Assembly (NCBI RefSeq): GCF_026229185.1
Contig: NZ_JAGGJA010000006.1
Span: forward strand, 245,220-309,219
Source: Fodinibius salsisoli
GTDB lineage: Bacteria; Bacteroidota; Rhodothermia; Balneolales; Balneolaceae
DNA length: 64,000 nucleotides
Direction of reading: 5' to 3'
The translations under genes and the position numbers were made by a program. Position 1 is the stretch's first letter; the number at the start of each line of letters is the position of its first letter. Under the pieces are notes generated by a model. The model did not search any database. It worked only from the letters and a program-made list of their open reading frames with translations, and was not told where the DNA came from. Positions 19,095-28,468 of this stretch are shown here, piece by piece.

Positions 19095-20879
19095 TTAGAC
19101 CGACTTCGAGGCGGGCATTGCCTCATCTTTGTACTGCAGTTCATAGAGCTTCCGATAGATGCCTTCGTCTTTTTGGAGCAGCTCTCCGTGGGTGCCCCGT
19201 TCACGAATCTCGCCCTTATGCATGACCAGGATTTGATCGGCCTCATGGATGGTCGACAGCCGGTGCGCAATCACGATTGACGTTCGGTCTTCCATCAGCT
19301 TATCACAGACTCTATTCACAATTTCTTCGGTCTCGGAGTCCACGCTGGAGGTCGCCTCGTCCAGTACCAGGATATTGGGATCATACACCATGGCCCGGAT
19401 GAAGCAGATCAGCTGACGCTGTCCCATGGAGAGGGAATCCCCGCGCTCTCGCAGCTTGTAGTTAAACCCACCGGGTAACTTGTTGATAAAACGGTCGGCC
19501 TCCACCTGACGCGCGGTCTCAATGACTTTATCCTCGGAAATATCCGGGTTGCCCAGCGTAATATTCTCCATGATGGTGCCCGAAAAGAGCGCATTATCCT
19601 GCAGGACGAGTGCAAAATTAGATCGCAGTTCCTGCAGCGTCAAATCCTTAATATCGACCCCATCTAAGGAAATTTTACCCTTGTTGATATCATAGAACCG
19701 CATCAACAGGTTAATAATGGTCGATTTACCGGCCCCCGTAGCTCCCACAATAGCCACCGTTTCTCCGGATTCTGCTTCGAAGGAGACATCTTTCAAAACC
19801 GTTTCTTCTTCATTATAACCGAACCATACATCTTCGAACTGTATACGTCCCTGTGGATTTTCCACATGCTTTGGGTTTTCCGGGTCGGCGACCTCATTGT
19901 TGGTATCCAGCACATCAAAAATACGTTCTGACGAAGCCAGAGCCGACTGGAGGGTATTGAATTTTTCGGACAGTCCACGGATAGGCCGGAAGAAATCGCG
20001 AACATACTGAACAAAAGCCAGCAGTATACCGAAGGTTACCTGATCCATAAGAGCACGCCCCCCACCATACCAGATAACCAGGGCCATAGCCAGGCTGGCA
20101 ATAATTTCTATGGCCGGCCAGAAGATGGCAAAGTAGAAAATAGTATCCAGGTAGGCTCCTTTGTAACTGCTGTTGATGTTTTGGAACTTTTGTCGCTGCC
20201 GGTCTTCCTTGTTAAACAGCTGTACGATAGCCATCCCGCTAATATGCTCCTGCACAAACGAATTGAGGCGGGATATCTGATCACGGACGTTCAGAAAGGA
20301 GACGCGCACCTTGGCCTTGAACAGGAAGGTGGCATAAAACAGCAGGGGCAGCACCGAAACGGCTACCAACGTAAGCTCCCAGCTCATGCTAAACATGAAG
20401 TAGAGGATGAAAATAATCCGGAACATGTCTCCGATAATATTAACCACTCCATCACTCAGCAGGTCGCTAAGCGCTTCGATATCACTGGTATTTCGTGTTA
20501 TCAGGCGTCCCAGTGGATTCTTATCAAAAAACTGGACGTGCAGAGACTGTATTTTTTTGAATACAGCTGTACGCAAATTGTAGAGCGTCCCCTGGCCAAA
20601 CCAGCGGGTTAGGTAGGTATTGACTACCAGCAAAAAGAATTCACCAACTAAGGCCCCGATCAGCAGTAGAACAATCCACAAAAGACCTTCAAAATCGTTG
20701 TTGCGGATATATTCGTCAACTGCGACCTGGGTAAGTTTAGGCCGGATGGTACCAAGGAAAGAGGCACTGAGCGTAAGTACAATGCCCAGTACGACATACC
20801 AACGGTACGGTTTGATAAATTGATAAAGCCGCCGAAGCAGGTGCGAATCGACGGCTTTTTCATTTTGAGTATTACTCAC
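19095..20879 (-). CDS. ABC transporter, fused permease/ATPase (MsbA/MdlB-like exporter)
   Basis: 594 residues: six-helix type I exporter domain (about 20-330) followed by an ATPase domain. Walker A is GATGAGKST, signature LSMGQRQL, Walker B ILVLDEATSSVD, H-loop IVIAHRLST. The EKVIETARQVEADRFI segment is typical of the MdlB/LmrA group. Half-transporter that must dimerise. A second half-exporter (22217-24019) lies nearby on the same strand, with the RNase Z gene between, so a heterodimer is possible. Substrate unknown. Confidence 0.92.
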   Translation of the reverse strand: MSNTQNEKAVDSHLLRRLYQFIKPYRWYVVLGIVLTLSASFLGTIRPKLTQVAVDEYIRNNDFEGLLWIVLLLIGALVGEFFLLVVNTYLTRWFGQGTLYNLRTAVFKKIQSLHVQFFDKNPLGRLITRNTSDIEALSDLLSDGVVNIIGDMFRIIFILYFMFSMSWELTLVAVSVLPLLFYATFLFKAKVRVSFLNVRDQISRLNSFVQEHISGMAIVQLFNKEDRQRQKFQNINSSYKGAYLDTIFYFAIFWPAIEIIASLAMALVIWYGGGRALMDQVTFGILLAFVQYVRDFFRPIRGLSEKFNTLQSALASSERIFDVLDTNNEVADPENPKHVENPQGRIQFEDVWFGYNEEETVLKDVSFEAESGETVAIVGATGAGKSTIINLLMRFYDINKGKISLDGVDIKDLTLQELRSNFALVLQDNALFSGTIMENITLGNPDISEDKVIETARQVEADRFINKLPGGFNYKLRERGDSLSMGQRQLICFIRAMVYDPNILVLDEATSSVDSETEEIVNRVCDKLMEDRTSIVIAHRLSTIHEADQILVMHKGEIRERGTHGELLQKDEGIYRKLYELQYKDEAMPASKSV

Positions 20880-20892
20880 GCTCTGTTATGGT

Positions 20893-22140
20893 TTAGAATC
20901 GGTCAAAATCGTCGAAAGGAGTACGGGGCGTTATTTGCTTAGGCTTTCGCTCGTTGCTGTTATCTCCTCCGCCATTATCATTATTATTGTTATTGGATCT
21001 TCGGGATCGACTGCTTCCGCTCTTACGGCTGCTACTACTCCTGCTTCGACGGCTCTTTTGGCTGGGAGAGTTTTTCCGTTTTCTCATACGGCGCTTCTTC
21101 TTCCCTTTACTGCGTTTCGTACGCTTCGACCGCTTCTTCTTACTCCTTTTGTTATCATCCTTCTTATTACCTTGGTTAATCTCTTTTATATAAACCTTCG
21201 GCTGGATGATACCTTTTTCATGGGCCGGATCTGTAAAGATAGGTCGTAATTCAGTTGCAACCCAAGTTGGGAAGAAATCATCGCGCGCTTCACGTAACAA
21301 TACGTATTCATTCGTATAACGAGCAGAAAAATGCGTGATAACCAACAGTTTGGTCTTGGCCTCATTGGCAACACGCGCTGCATCTTTGGCAGTAGAATGT
21401 CCGGTTTCTTCAGCCTTATCAGAAAGGCTATCACTGAAGGTGGCCTCATGGATTAACACATTGGTGTTTTTAGCCAACTTCACGGAATTGGGGCAATATT
21501 TTGTGTCGGTGATGTAGGCAAAACTATCTCCTGGTCGCGGATGTCCTACGATATCAGCCGACTTAACAACCGTGCCGTCCTCCAGTTCCACATCTTTTCC
21601 GGCTTTAAGATCTTTGTACTGCCAGTCTTCGCTGATTCCTTGTTCCTGGGCTTTTTCAGCATCCACTTTACCGGGACGATCTTTCTCCTGGAGGCGATAT
21701 CCGATACAGAATTTTGAGTGATTCAGGGGGCGTGCTTCTATGTAATACTCTTCTTCATCCACAACCCGCTCTTCTTCAAAATCTTCGGAGAGTTCAACAA
21801 ATTCAATCTCATAGTTCAAATCAATATTGGAAAACTCAAAGTTCCATTCTATAAACTCACTCAATCCTTCCGGACCAACCAGCGTTATTTTTCGATCCCG
21901 CCGCTGTAACTGTAGCGTTGAAAGCAGCCCGATTAAACCTGAATAGTGGTCTGTGTCGAAGTGTGAAATAAAAATGTGATCAATTTGAGAACGTTTTAAC
22001 CCGCCTTGAAGCATTCGCATTTGGGCATTTTCTCCACAATCGAATAAGAAAACGCTTCCATCTCTCCACACGGCTACTGATGATAGATGACGTGTTGCTG
22101 TGGGTGTTGCTGAGGCAACCCCTAAAGGTACGATAATCAT
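20893..22140 (-). CDS. rnz: Ribonuclease Z-like metallo-beta-lactamase protein with long basic tail
   Basis: 415 residues from the ATG at 22140, chosen because AGGAGA lies 7 nt upstream; a longer frame to 22182 adds 14 atypical residues. The first ~320 residues are an MBL-fold RNase Z: VPLGVASATPTATRHLSSV start, FDCGENAQMRML, metal motif HFDTDH, exosite-like insertion, AYITDTKY, and EATFSDS...TGHSTAKDAARVA with ITHFSARY. The usual HxHxDH motif reads HxDxDH here. The last ~95 residues are a low-complexity Lys/Arg/Ser tail ending in an Asn/Gly-rich stretch. Predicted to mature tRNA 3' ends; the tail probably binds RNA or ribosomes (inference). Confidence 0.9.
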   Translation of the reverse strand: MIIVPLGVASATPTATRHLSSVAVWRDGSVFLFDCGENAQMRMLQGGLKRSQIDHIFISHFDTDHYSGLIGLLSTLQLQRRDRKITLVGPEGLSEFIEWNFEFSNIDLNYEIEFVELSEDFEEERVVDEEEYYIEARPLNHSKFCIGYRLQEKDRPGKVDAEKAQEQGISEDWQYKDLKAGKDVELEDGTVVKSADIVGHPRPGDSFAYITDTKYCPNSVKLAKNTNVLIHEATFSDSLSDKAEETGHSTAKDAARVANEAKTKLLVITHFSARYTNEYVLLREARDDFFPTWVATELRPIFTDPAHEKGIIQPKVYIKEINQGNKKDDNKRSKKKRSKRTKRSKGKKKRRMRKRKNSPSQKSRRSRSSSSRKSGSSRSRRSNNNNNDNGGGDNSNERKPKQITPRTPFDDFDRF

Positions 22141-22216
22141 AATTTGTCTCCTGTGTTTTCGAATCGTGTTGCGATCAAACAACCGATCTTATTAGTTATA
22201 TATTATTATTTGATTT

Positions 22217-24019
22217 TTAGATTTCCGCCAACTCTTCTTCTATGAGTTGTTTATTATACATGACCGAATAGCGGCCGTTTTGTTCCAATAACTCATTATG
22301 AGTTCCCTCTTCTACAACCGATCCGTCTTCGAGGTAAAATATAATATCCGCATCTTTTATGGTGGATATTCGATGACTGATCATTAGGGTTGTCCTTCCT
22401 TGTAACTCCTGTCGGAGATGTTGTAGAATAGATTCTTCTGTTTTAGTATCGACCGCACTCAATGAGTCGTCTAATATAATAATTTTAGGATCGCGAATCA
22501 GGGCCCGGGCGATGGCCGTTCGTTGCTTTTGCCCGCCGGAAAGTGTAATGCCCCGCTCGCCTAAAATAGTCTCAAATTTCTTTTCAAAGTCTAAAATATT
22601 ATCTCTAACCTGTGCCTTTTCCGCGGCTTCTTCAATTTCCTGCTGATTAGCTTCATCTGTTCCCAAAGCAATGTTTTCTCCAATCGTATCGGAAAACAAA
22701 AATGTATCTTGAGGTACAAGACCTATATTCTGTCTTAATAATTCCAAGGGAATTGATTTAATATTCGTTCCATCTATCAATATTTCTCCCTCTGTTACAT
22801 CAAAAAGCCGCGGAATGAGTTCTACAAGTGTTGTTTTGCCACTACCGGTGCGCCCGACAATAGCCGCATTCTGCCCGGCCTCAATTTTTAAACTTATATC
22901 CTTCAGGGCATATTCCCCGGCATCTGGATATTTATAAGATACATTATTGAACTCAATAGTTCCTTTAATATTATCGATGGAATGATCGGTCTCTGATTTA
23001 TCAGCTATCTTTATCTCTTCTGTTAATATTTCGTCAATACGGCTCCAGGAAGCCATAGACTGTTGAAACCGATTAACGGTATACCCCAGCGAAGCTACCG
23101 GCCAGGTCAAATAGGCCACATAAATAATGTACTCCATAATATTTCCCACCGTCAGTGTGCCTTCAATAACCAGCTGCCCGGCCTTCCAGACAACGATAAC
23201 AATGGAAAGTCCAATAAGTAAATTAAGGGTGGGATGAAAAAGAGATTCGACCAAGTCTAACCGCAGTTTCTTCTTGCGATAGATTTCACTTTCCCGGTTA
23301 AAACGTTGCTGCTCATATCCTTCGCGGTTATAGGCTTTGATAAGCCTGATGCTCGAAAAAGATTCCTTGGCCCGGCCGGCAATGGTTGAATATTGCTCCT
23401 GGATAATCCGTGAATAATCGTTGATGTATCCGCTTACCCAATAAGCAAATGCCGAAAGAAACGGCAGTGGAAGAAGTGCCCAGAGCGTCAATTCCGGACT
23501 AACAATAATCATCATCGTGATGATAAAACCCGCTCGTGTAAGCGTATTGATCGTGTACATATAGGCGGGGCCAAAATACTCACGCACCTTGGAAACATCT
23601 TCAGTAGCCCGCACATAAACCTCACCGGATTCATAGCTGCTGTAAAATCGCTGTGGAAGCTTGAGCAGCTTATCGAAGATATCGTTGCGCAGGTCGAATT
23701 CTATTTTACGAGACGCTACAATAAGCGTCTGCCGTGTAGCAAAGAGCAAGACCCCCGATAGGATCACGGCCCCAACCAAAAGCAGGGCGTTTTTCGCCAA
23801 CAGCCAGCTTACCTCACTACTAAAAAGTACATTTATAATATTACCAAGACTTTCCACAGACCTTTGGGCACTAATCTGCTCAACCTGATCGACGGTACGC
23901 CGCAGGTAAACTGGGATCCACACCAAAAAGAAGTTGGATGCTGTCAAAAACAGCGAACCCAATATGATGGTCCCTTTATACTTTTTAAAATAGCTATTTA
24001 ACTTTCGCAGCGAACCCAA
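22217..24019 (-). CDS. ABC transporter, fused permease/ATPase (type I exporter half)
   Basis: 600 residues. The transmembrane exporter domain (about 15-320) contains six helices. The ATPase domain has Walker A GRTGSGKTT, Q-loop LVPQDTFLFSDT, signature LSGGQKQR, Walker B IIILDDSLSAVD, and H-loop MISHRIST. It resembles the MdlA/YheI side of heterodimeric exporters, complementing the MdlB-like gene at 19095. It ends 77 bp before the RNase Z start. Confidence 0.92.
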   Translation of the reverse strand: MGSLRKLNSYFKKYKGTIILGSLFLTASNFFLVWIPVYLRRTVDQVEQISAQRSVESLGNIINVLFSSEVSWLLAKNALLLVGAVILSGVLLFATRQTLIVASRKIEFDLRNDIFDKLLKLPQRFYSSYESGEVYVRATEDVSKVREYFGPAYMYTINTLTRAGFIITMMIIVSPELTLWALLPLPFLSAFAYWVSGYINDYSRIIQEQYSTIAGRAKESFSSIRLIKAYNREGYEQQRFNRESEIYRKKKLRLDLVESLFHPTLNLLIGLSIVIVVWKAGQLVIEGTLTVGNIMEYIIYVAYLTWPVASLGYTVNRFQQSMASWSRIDEILTEEIKIADKSETDHSIDNIKGTIEFNNVSYKYPDAGEYALKDISLKIEAGQNAAIVGRTGSGKTTLVELIPRLFDVTEGEILIDGTNIKSIPLELLRQNIGLVPQDTFLFSDTIGENIALGTDEANQQEIEEAAEKAQVRDNILDFEKKFETILGERGITLSGGQKQRTAIARALIRDPKIIILDDSLSAVDTKTEESILQHLRQELQGRTTLMISHRISTIKDADIIFYLEDGSVVEEGTHNELLEQNGRYSVMYNKQLIEEELAEI

Positions 24020-24047
24020 TGGTCTCGTCTTTATTGCTTAGCAGAAT

Positions 24048-25085
24048 TTATACAGTCGTAACGTTGCTATATTTATTGATCCAATATTCAGCCAGATTAT
24101 AACCTGACAAATAGGCGTTTTCGAGTGATCGTCCTCCAAAGTAGTCTCCTATTAACGCAAGCGGAGCGTCAATCATTTCCAACTCCATAAAATATTCGTC
24201 AATGGGGTTTCGCACCTGAAAGAAATTCCAGCGGTGCAATTTTGTTGCTCCCGGCTGAAATACCCATGGACCAAGAATATCAGAGGCTTGTTCCAGCAAC
24301 TTCCTGGTTACCTCTTCATCGCTTGTTTTGGCATGTTCATTGAAAAAACGATCGGTAGAGTGAAAAACCAAGCCTGTTTTATCGGTTATCCCTCTCTTGG
24401 ATGATTCATTTCCAATCCACTTGATTGCTTGCTCTTCACACTTGATGCCCTTCCAGTCCGGGGACTCGCGATCATATGTTGCCGCCAGGGAAATGGTATC
24501 GTCATAAAATACTTCATCAATGACGCGGATAATCTTTCGGGCTGCGGTCTCATCCTGCGCCGTCTGCAAAACTCCATAAGCCTCCGGGGCCGGGGCTGCG
24601 ATAATAACGGCATCACATTCAAACACATTTACATCCGTAAGATTGATCATCCAGGATCGTTTTTTTCCGCGATCGGGTCCAATATAGGTGAGACCACCTG
24701 CTGTTTCCTGGGACTTTATATCCACCCAGCGGCTCAGGTAATCGGCAATGGATTGTATGCCGCCGGTTACAGCATATTTGGTGAGCGGAGACGCATTGGG
24801 GTCTTCCTTAAGCATCTCCTCTCCATCAAATAATTGAAAATCTTCAGCCCATTCAATGATTTCTTCTTTCTCACCAAGCTCCTTAATAAACTCCTGGAAA
24901 GTATTTGTCTGGGCTGTTAAATGCGAGGCCCCGTAATCCAGCGTCACTCCATCCAGCTCTGTCGATGCCAGCTTACCTCCCAATGAGTGATTGCGCTCGA
25001 TAATCGTAACATCATGACCCGCTTTAGCCAGCCGAGTACCTGCAATTAATCCTGAAAAACTTGCCCCAATAATTCCTATAACCAT
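24048..25085 (-). CDS. Renalase-like FAD/NAD(P)-dependent amine oxidoreductase
   Basis: 345 residues. N-terminal Rossmann FAD motif IGIIGASFSGLIAGTRLAKAG with Glu at the end of beta2 (TIIERNHSLGGK), then LDYGASHLTAQT. The C-terminal FAD contact LALIGDYFGGRSLENAYLSG is typical of renalase and flavin monoamine-oxidase-like proteins. Monocistronic-looking, 28 bp upstream of the exporter start on the same strand. Substrate unknown. Confidence 0.85.
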   Translation of the reverse strand: MVIGIIGASFSGLIAGTRLAKAGHDVTIIERNHSLGGKLASTELDGVTLDYGASHLTAQTNTFQEFIKELGEKEEIIEWAEDFQLFDGEEMLKEDPNASPLTKYAVTGGIQSIADYLSRWVDIKSQETAGGLTYIGPDRGKKRSWMINLTDVNVFECDAVIIAAPAPEAYGVLQTAQDETAARKIIRVIDEVFYDDTISLAATYDRESPDWKGIKCEEQAIKWIGNESSKRGITDKTGLVFHSTDRFFNEHAKTSDEEVTRKLLEQASDILGPWVFQPGATKLHRWNFFQVRNPIDEYFMELEMIDAPLALIGDYFGGRSLENAYLSGYNLAEYWINKYSNVTTV

Positions 25086-25281
25086 TTCTGCTGTGGTGAT
25101 ATATTGAATCGTTAACTATTTGCTGCTAAAATCCGAAATTTTCTACCAAAATTCTAAGATCAATTCTATTTTTTACGATTCCTAATGTTTCGTTAAAAAG
25201 AAAGCCTTCTTCAACCACCCTTCAACTTGTTATTGTTGACAAAATCCTCAGGTAACAAGTCACTTTAGCCAATTCTAAGAG

Positions 25282-26646
25282 CTAATTAAAGATCTGCAGG
25301 CGGGGTGATACGGCCCCCTTATCCAGTAAGGCCGGCCAGTAGGCTACAACCTCACTTGCTTTGGGACGCCCGCCGGCATATCCCGTTACGCCGCTGGGCC
25401 CTGTCAGTATGAGCGGTACAATTTCTTTACCGAATCGATTCAACGTTTCTTTATCCTTTCCTGCTACCGATACCCGCATCTGTATTTCGTCGTACTCTTC
25501 TTCAGGCATCTTGCCTGCCATAGGCTGTTCGTTGCATCCGTTAATTCCGACGTATTCAACTCGAAAACGATCGAAGGTTAAACCAAGTGCTTTCGCTCTT
25601 TTTTTAAGGATTTCGCCTCCCTTTTGTGCCTTTTCCAAAGCATCGGGCCAGGAATAAACCAAACTTGAAGTCAACTTATAACCGTCATTATAGCTTGCTG
25701 ATATTTTATAACTATCGGTGGGTGGATGACCTTTAATACCGGACAGACGAACCCTGTTTTCTCCTTCTTGCTCAATATTAATCGAGGTAAAATCGGCAAT
25801 AACATCAGGGGTTAGGTACCGCGCTGGATCCTGTATTTCGTACACCAGCTGTTCCTTTACCGTCATCTCGTTGACCAGCCCACCGGTACCCTCATGTTTG
25901 GTAACCACGAAAGAGCCATCCGGGGAAGCTTCGATAATAGGAAATCCAATATCCACCAAATCATCCACATTCTGCCAGTCAGTAAAATTTCCACCGGATA
26001 CCTGGGCGCCACACTCAATAGCATGTCCTGCTACAATACCGGCCGCCATTTTATCGAAGTCATCGAAAGCCCATCCAAATTCGTGGGCCATAGGTGCCAG
26101 GATCAGGCCTGCATCGATTACCCGACCGGTGATAATAATATCGGCTCCCTTCTCAAGAGCTTCTACGATAGGCGGACATCCGAAATATACATTGGCGCTG
26201 GTTAATTTATCCTGGACCGTAGTTATGGGGTTGCCCGTATCAATATTTTTCAAAAGGTGGCCCTCTTCAACCAGACGATCAATGTCGTTGATGATGTTAT
26301 CACCATCAACGACTGCTACTTTAATATCTTTATGCCCTTGGTTTTCAATGGCCTGCAAGATTTTATTTTTGCAAGCAATTGGATTCATTCCCCCTGCATT
26401 AGAAATAATTTTGATGCCATCACGAGCTACATCAGGAAGGACTTCGGTCACTACATCCACAAAATCGCGGGCGTAACCGTAATCAGGATTCCGTCTTTTT
26501 TGTTTTTGCATTATGGACATGGTCACTTCGGCCAGGTAGTCCATCACCAGGTAATCAATAGGTCCACGACGTACTTGCTCGATTGGAGCTGTCGGTAAGT
26601 CTCCCCAAAACCCCTGACCAGATGCTATTCGGATCGTGTTGTTCAC
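25282..26646 (-). CDS. Acyclic terpene utilization AtuA family protein (DUF1446)
   Basis: 454 residues matching the DUF1446/AtuA family along its length: IRIASGQGFWGDLPTAPIEQVRRGPIDYLVMDYLAEVTMSI start, NAGGMNPIACK, ADIIITGRVIDAGL, GHAIECGAQVSGGNFTDW, and SGVTGYAGGRPKASEVVAYWPAL at the end. In Pseudomonas AtuA belongs to citronellol catabolism, but the biochemical role is not settled. No other terpene-catabolic genes (AtuC, AtuF) are next to it. Confidence 0.9.
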   Translation of the reverse strand: MNNTIRIASGQGFWGDLPTAPIEQVRRGPIDYLVMDYLAEVTMSIMQKQKRRNPDYGYARDFVDVVTEVLPDVARDGIKIISNAGGMNPIACKNKILQAIENQGHKDIKVAVVDGDNIINDIDRLVEEGHLLKNIDTGNPITTVQDKLTSANVYFGCPPIVEALEKGADIIITGRVIDAGLILAPMAHEFGWAFDDFDKMAAGIVAGHAIECGAQVSGGNFTDWQNVDDLVDIGFPIIEASPDGSFVVTKHEGTGGLVNEMTVKEQLVYEIQDPARYLTPDVIADFTSINIEQEGENRVRLSGIKGHPPTDSYKISASYNDGYKLTSSLVYSWPDALEKAQKGGEILKKRAKALGLTFDRFRVEYVGINGCNEQPMAGKMPEEEYDEIQMRVSVAGKDKETLNRFGKEIVPLILTGPSGVTGYAGGRPKASEVVAYWPALLDKGAVSPRLQIFN

Positions 26647-26765
26647 ATCATCTTTTTTGATTTGGAATAATTTCTAAGATAAGGAGATCAGTTACACTAA
26701 CAAAAATTAGAAAAGCTTGCCCAATGCGGATAGAAAAATTGTACCCCCTGGCCTTCATATAACAA

Positions 26766-26795
26766 GAGCCCCGACATCTCATTATATCGGGGCTC
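26766..26795. terminator. GC-rich hairpin between response regulator and AtuA-family gene
   Basis: Perfect 9-bp stem GAGCCCCGA/TCGGGGCTC with a 12-nt loop. It lies in the 350-bp gap downstream of the response regulator gene (minus strand). Only a weak T-rich stretch follows on that strand, so termination is plausible but not certain. The rest of the gap holds a short repeated GTCTCTCTxxTATAT motif (about 26802-26845) and no gene. Confidence 0.5.
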
Positions 26796-26997
26796 CATCA
26801 GGTGTCTCTCTTATATTAATGCTCAGAGTAGGTCTCTCTATTATATGGATACTCAATTCTTCATCAACTCATTGTCTCTGGCATCAATTTATATACCAGA
26901 CCTCTTAATATCACCGCATAAGTATGTAGAGTATGAGAGTAATTGAGCGGAAGAGAGGCAAAGCATGTAGTCAAATACTACATACGATAATCTTGAG

Positions 26998-27660
26998 CTA
27001 CGAATCGGGATGAATCAGTCGCCGAGAGATACCTTTGGAGACGGCTTCAGAGCGAGTATTGACCTGTAATTTGCGATAAATATTTCGGATATGATACCGC
27101 ACGCCATCAACGGAAAGATATACGACCTCACCAATAGCGGCATAGGATTTCCCTTTGGCCAGCTCCTCTAAAATTTCCAACTCACGCTCTTTAAGCTGCT
27201 CAACATCTTCTTCTTCAGTTGGCTGATGAAATGTTGTAATAACTTTACGGGCGATATTCGGAGTCATGGGCGAGCCCCCGGCTTCGGCATCCCGGATAGC
27301 CTGCTTCAAATCTTCGGGAGAAACTTTCTTCATCAGGTAGCCCACCGCGCCGGCGCAGAGCGCGTCGAACACATTTTTGTCATCATCAAAGACCGTGGCC
27401 ATAATGACCGGCAAGTCGGGGTGCTCTTTTTGCAAATACTTGACACCTTCGATACCCGACATGCCCGGGAGCTCAATATCCATGAGTACGATATTGGCTT
27501 TGGCTATGACCTCAGAATCAAAGGCTTCCTCGCACGATTCAAAAGAATCCAGCACTACGAAGTCGGGCTCAAAGTCTAAAATAGTAGACCAGCCCTCCCG
27601 CATATAGCGGTTATCTTCGACGATAACAATCTTGATAAGTTCATTTACTGTATTTTGCAT
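26998..27660 (-). CDS. NarL/FixJ family response regulator
   Basis: 220 residues from MQNTVNELIKIVIVEDN; an upstream in-frame ATG would add 12 unconserved residues. Receiver domain with acidic pocket Glu15/Asp16, phospho-acceptor Asp61 (VLMDIELPGMSG), Thr in IMATVFDD and Lys in LMKKVSPED. C-terminal LuxR-type helix-turn-helix with LKERELEILEELAKGKSYAAIGEVVYLSVDGVRYHIRNIYRKL. The probable partner is the HisKA_3 kinase encoded 0.8 kb away on the same strand. Confidence 0.93.
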   Translation of the reverse strand: MQNTVNELIKIVIVEDNRYMREGWSTILDFEPDFVVLDSFESCEEAFDSEVIAKANIVLMDIELPGMSGIEGVKYLQKEHPDLPVIMATVFDDDKNVFDALCAGAVGYLMKKVSPEDLKQAIRDAEAGGSPMTPNIARKVITTFHQPTEEEDVEQLKERELEILEELAKGKSYAAIGEVVYLSVDGVRYHIRNIYRKLQVNTRSEAVSKGISRRLIHPDS

Positions 27661-27696
27661 AGATATTAATATACAAAACTCAAGGTGGCTTACCAC

Positions 27697-28468
27697 TACA
27701 TGACTATGTAGTCTTGCTATATAGCGTTCATAACAACATATACCTGCCTGTAACCAGTCCCCCCCTCGCTCTGGATGACCTTCCCTACCTCTTCCAATCT
27801 CGGGGCCAGAGGGGAAAAACTATTTATCCTTTTTTTATTTCTATTCAAAGGGACAAGACCCGCCGGAAGAATTTCTGTCTGACGAGGGGAGCTGCCTACA
27901 AACCGTCATCAGCGGCAGTGAAGGCTGTCAGCCCCAAGGAGTTAAATTCTTCTTGGCTTTTTACGAGCCTTTTGTAGCCTGTCTAACCATCGGCGGACCA
28001 AGACAAAAGGCGAAAAGGAACCTATTACTCTATTTCTAACTAATGCCATACTCTTATTACTATTTTTCAGTGATGAAAAAAGTAATCAAAAAAATTACCA
28101 TCCTCATGGAATTCTGGCGGGCCACTGCGTGACATTCCACGAGGCAGGAGTTAGTCTCTTTTCCAAGCCTCAATTATAAACAGGTTAAGATGTCACTCCG
28201 AGCGCAGCGAGGAGTCTCAAGTGATAACACGGCTTATTTTCTGAACTGCTTCCACTCATCGGATGAGTGAAAATGTCCCACCCAGAAGATAAGATTCTAT
28301 TACTCATCCGATGAGTAAATCCTGTCTGATGCCTTGCAAGACGAAGCAAGCTAAATAATTTTCCGAGACACCAATGGAAGCCGATGCCTCCCCTAACAGA
28401 GAATTCGGAACAGGATGACAAAGCCTGGCCCGATCATTTTCGGGGATGGGGCTGTTTTGCAAAGGTCA
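27697..28468. other. Gene-free region with dispersed repeats between regulator and kinase
   Basis: No convincing coding region in 772 bp. The part from about 28187 holds repeat material: TGTCACTCCGAGCGCAGCGAGGAGTCTC, two 15-bp near-palindromes (ACTCATCGGATGAGT at 28254-28268 and ACTCATCCGATGAGT at 28302-28316), and an end segment (GCCTGGCCCGATCATTTTCGGGG...TTTTGCAAA, to about 28466) related to the repeats at 37599-37737 and 44650-44712. The segment near 27990-28010 (GACAAAAGGCGAAAAGG) is low-complexity. Confidence 0.6.

Noticed and set aside
28185..28421. 78-codon minus-strand frame as a gene
   Set aside because: It is translated dispersed-repeat sequence with palindromes, no start context and no protein-like composition.
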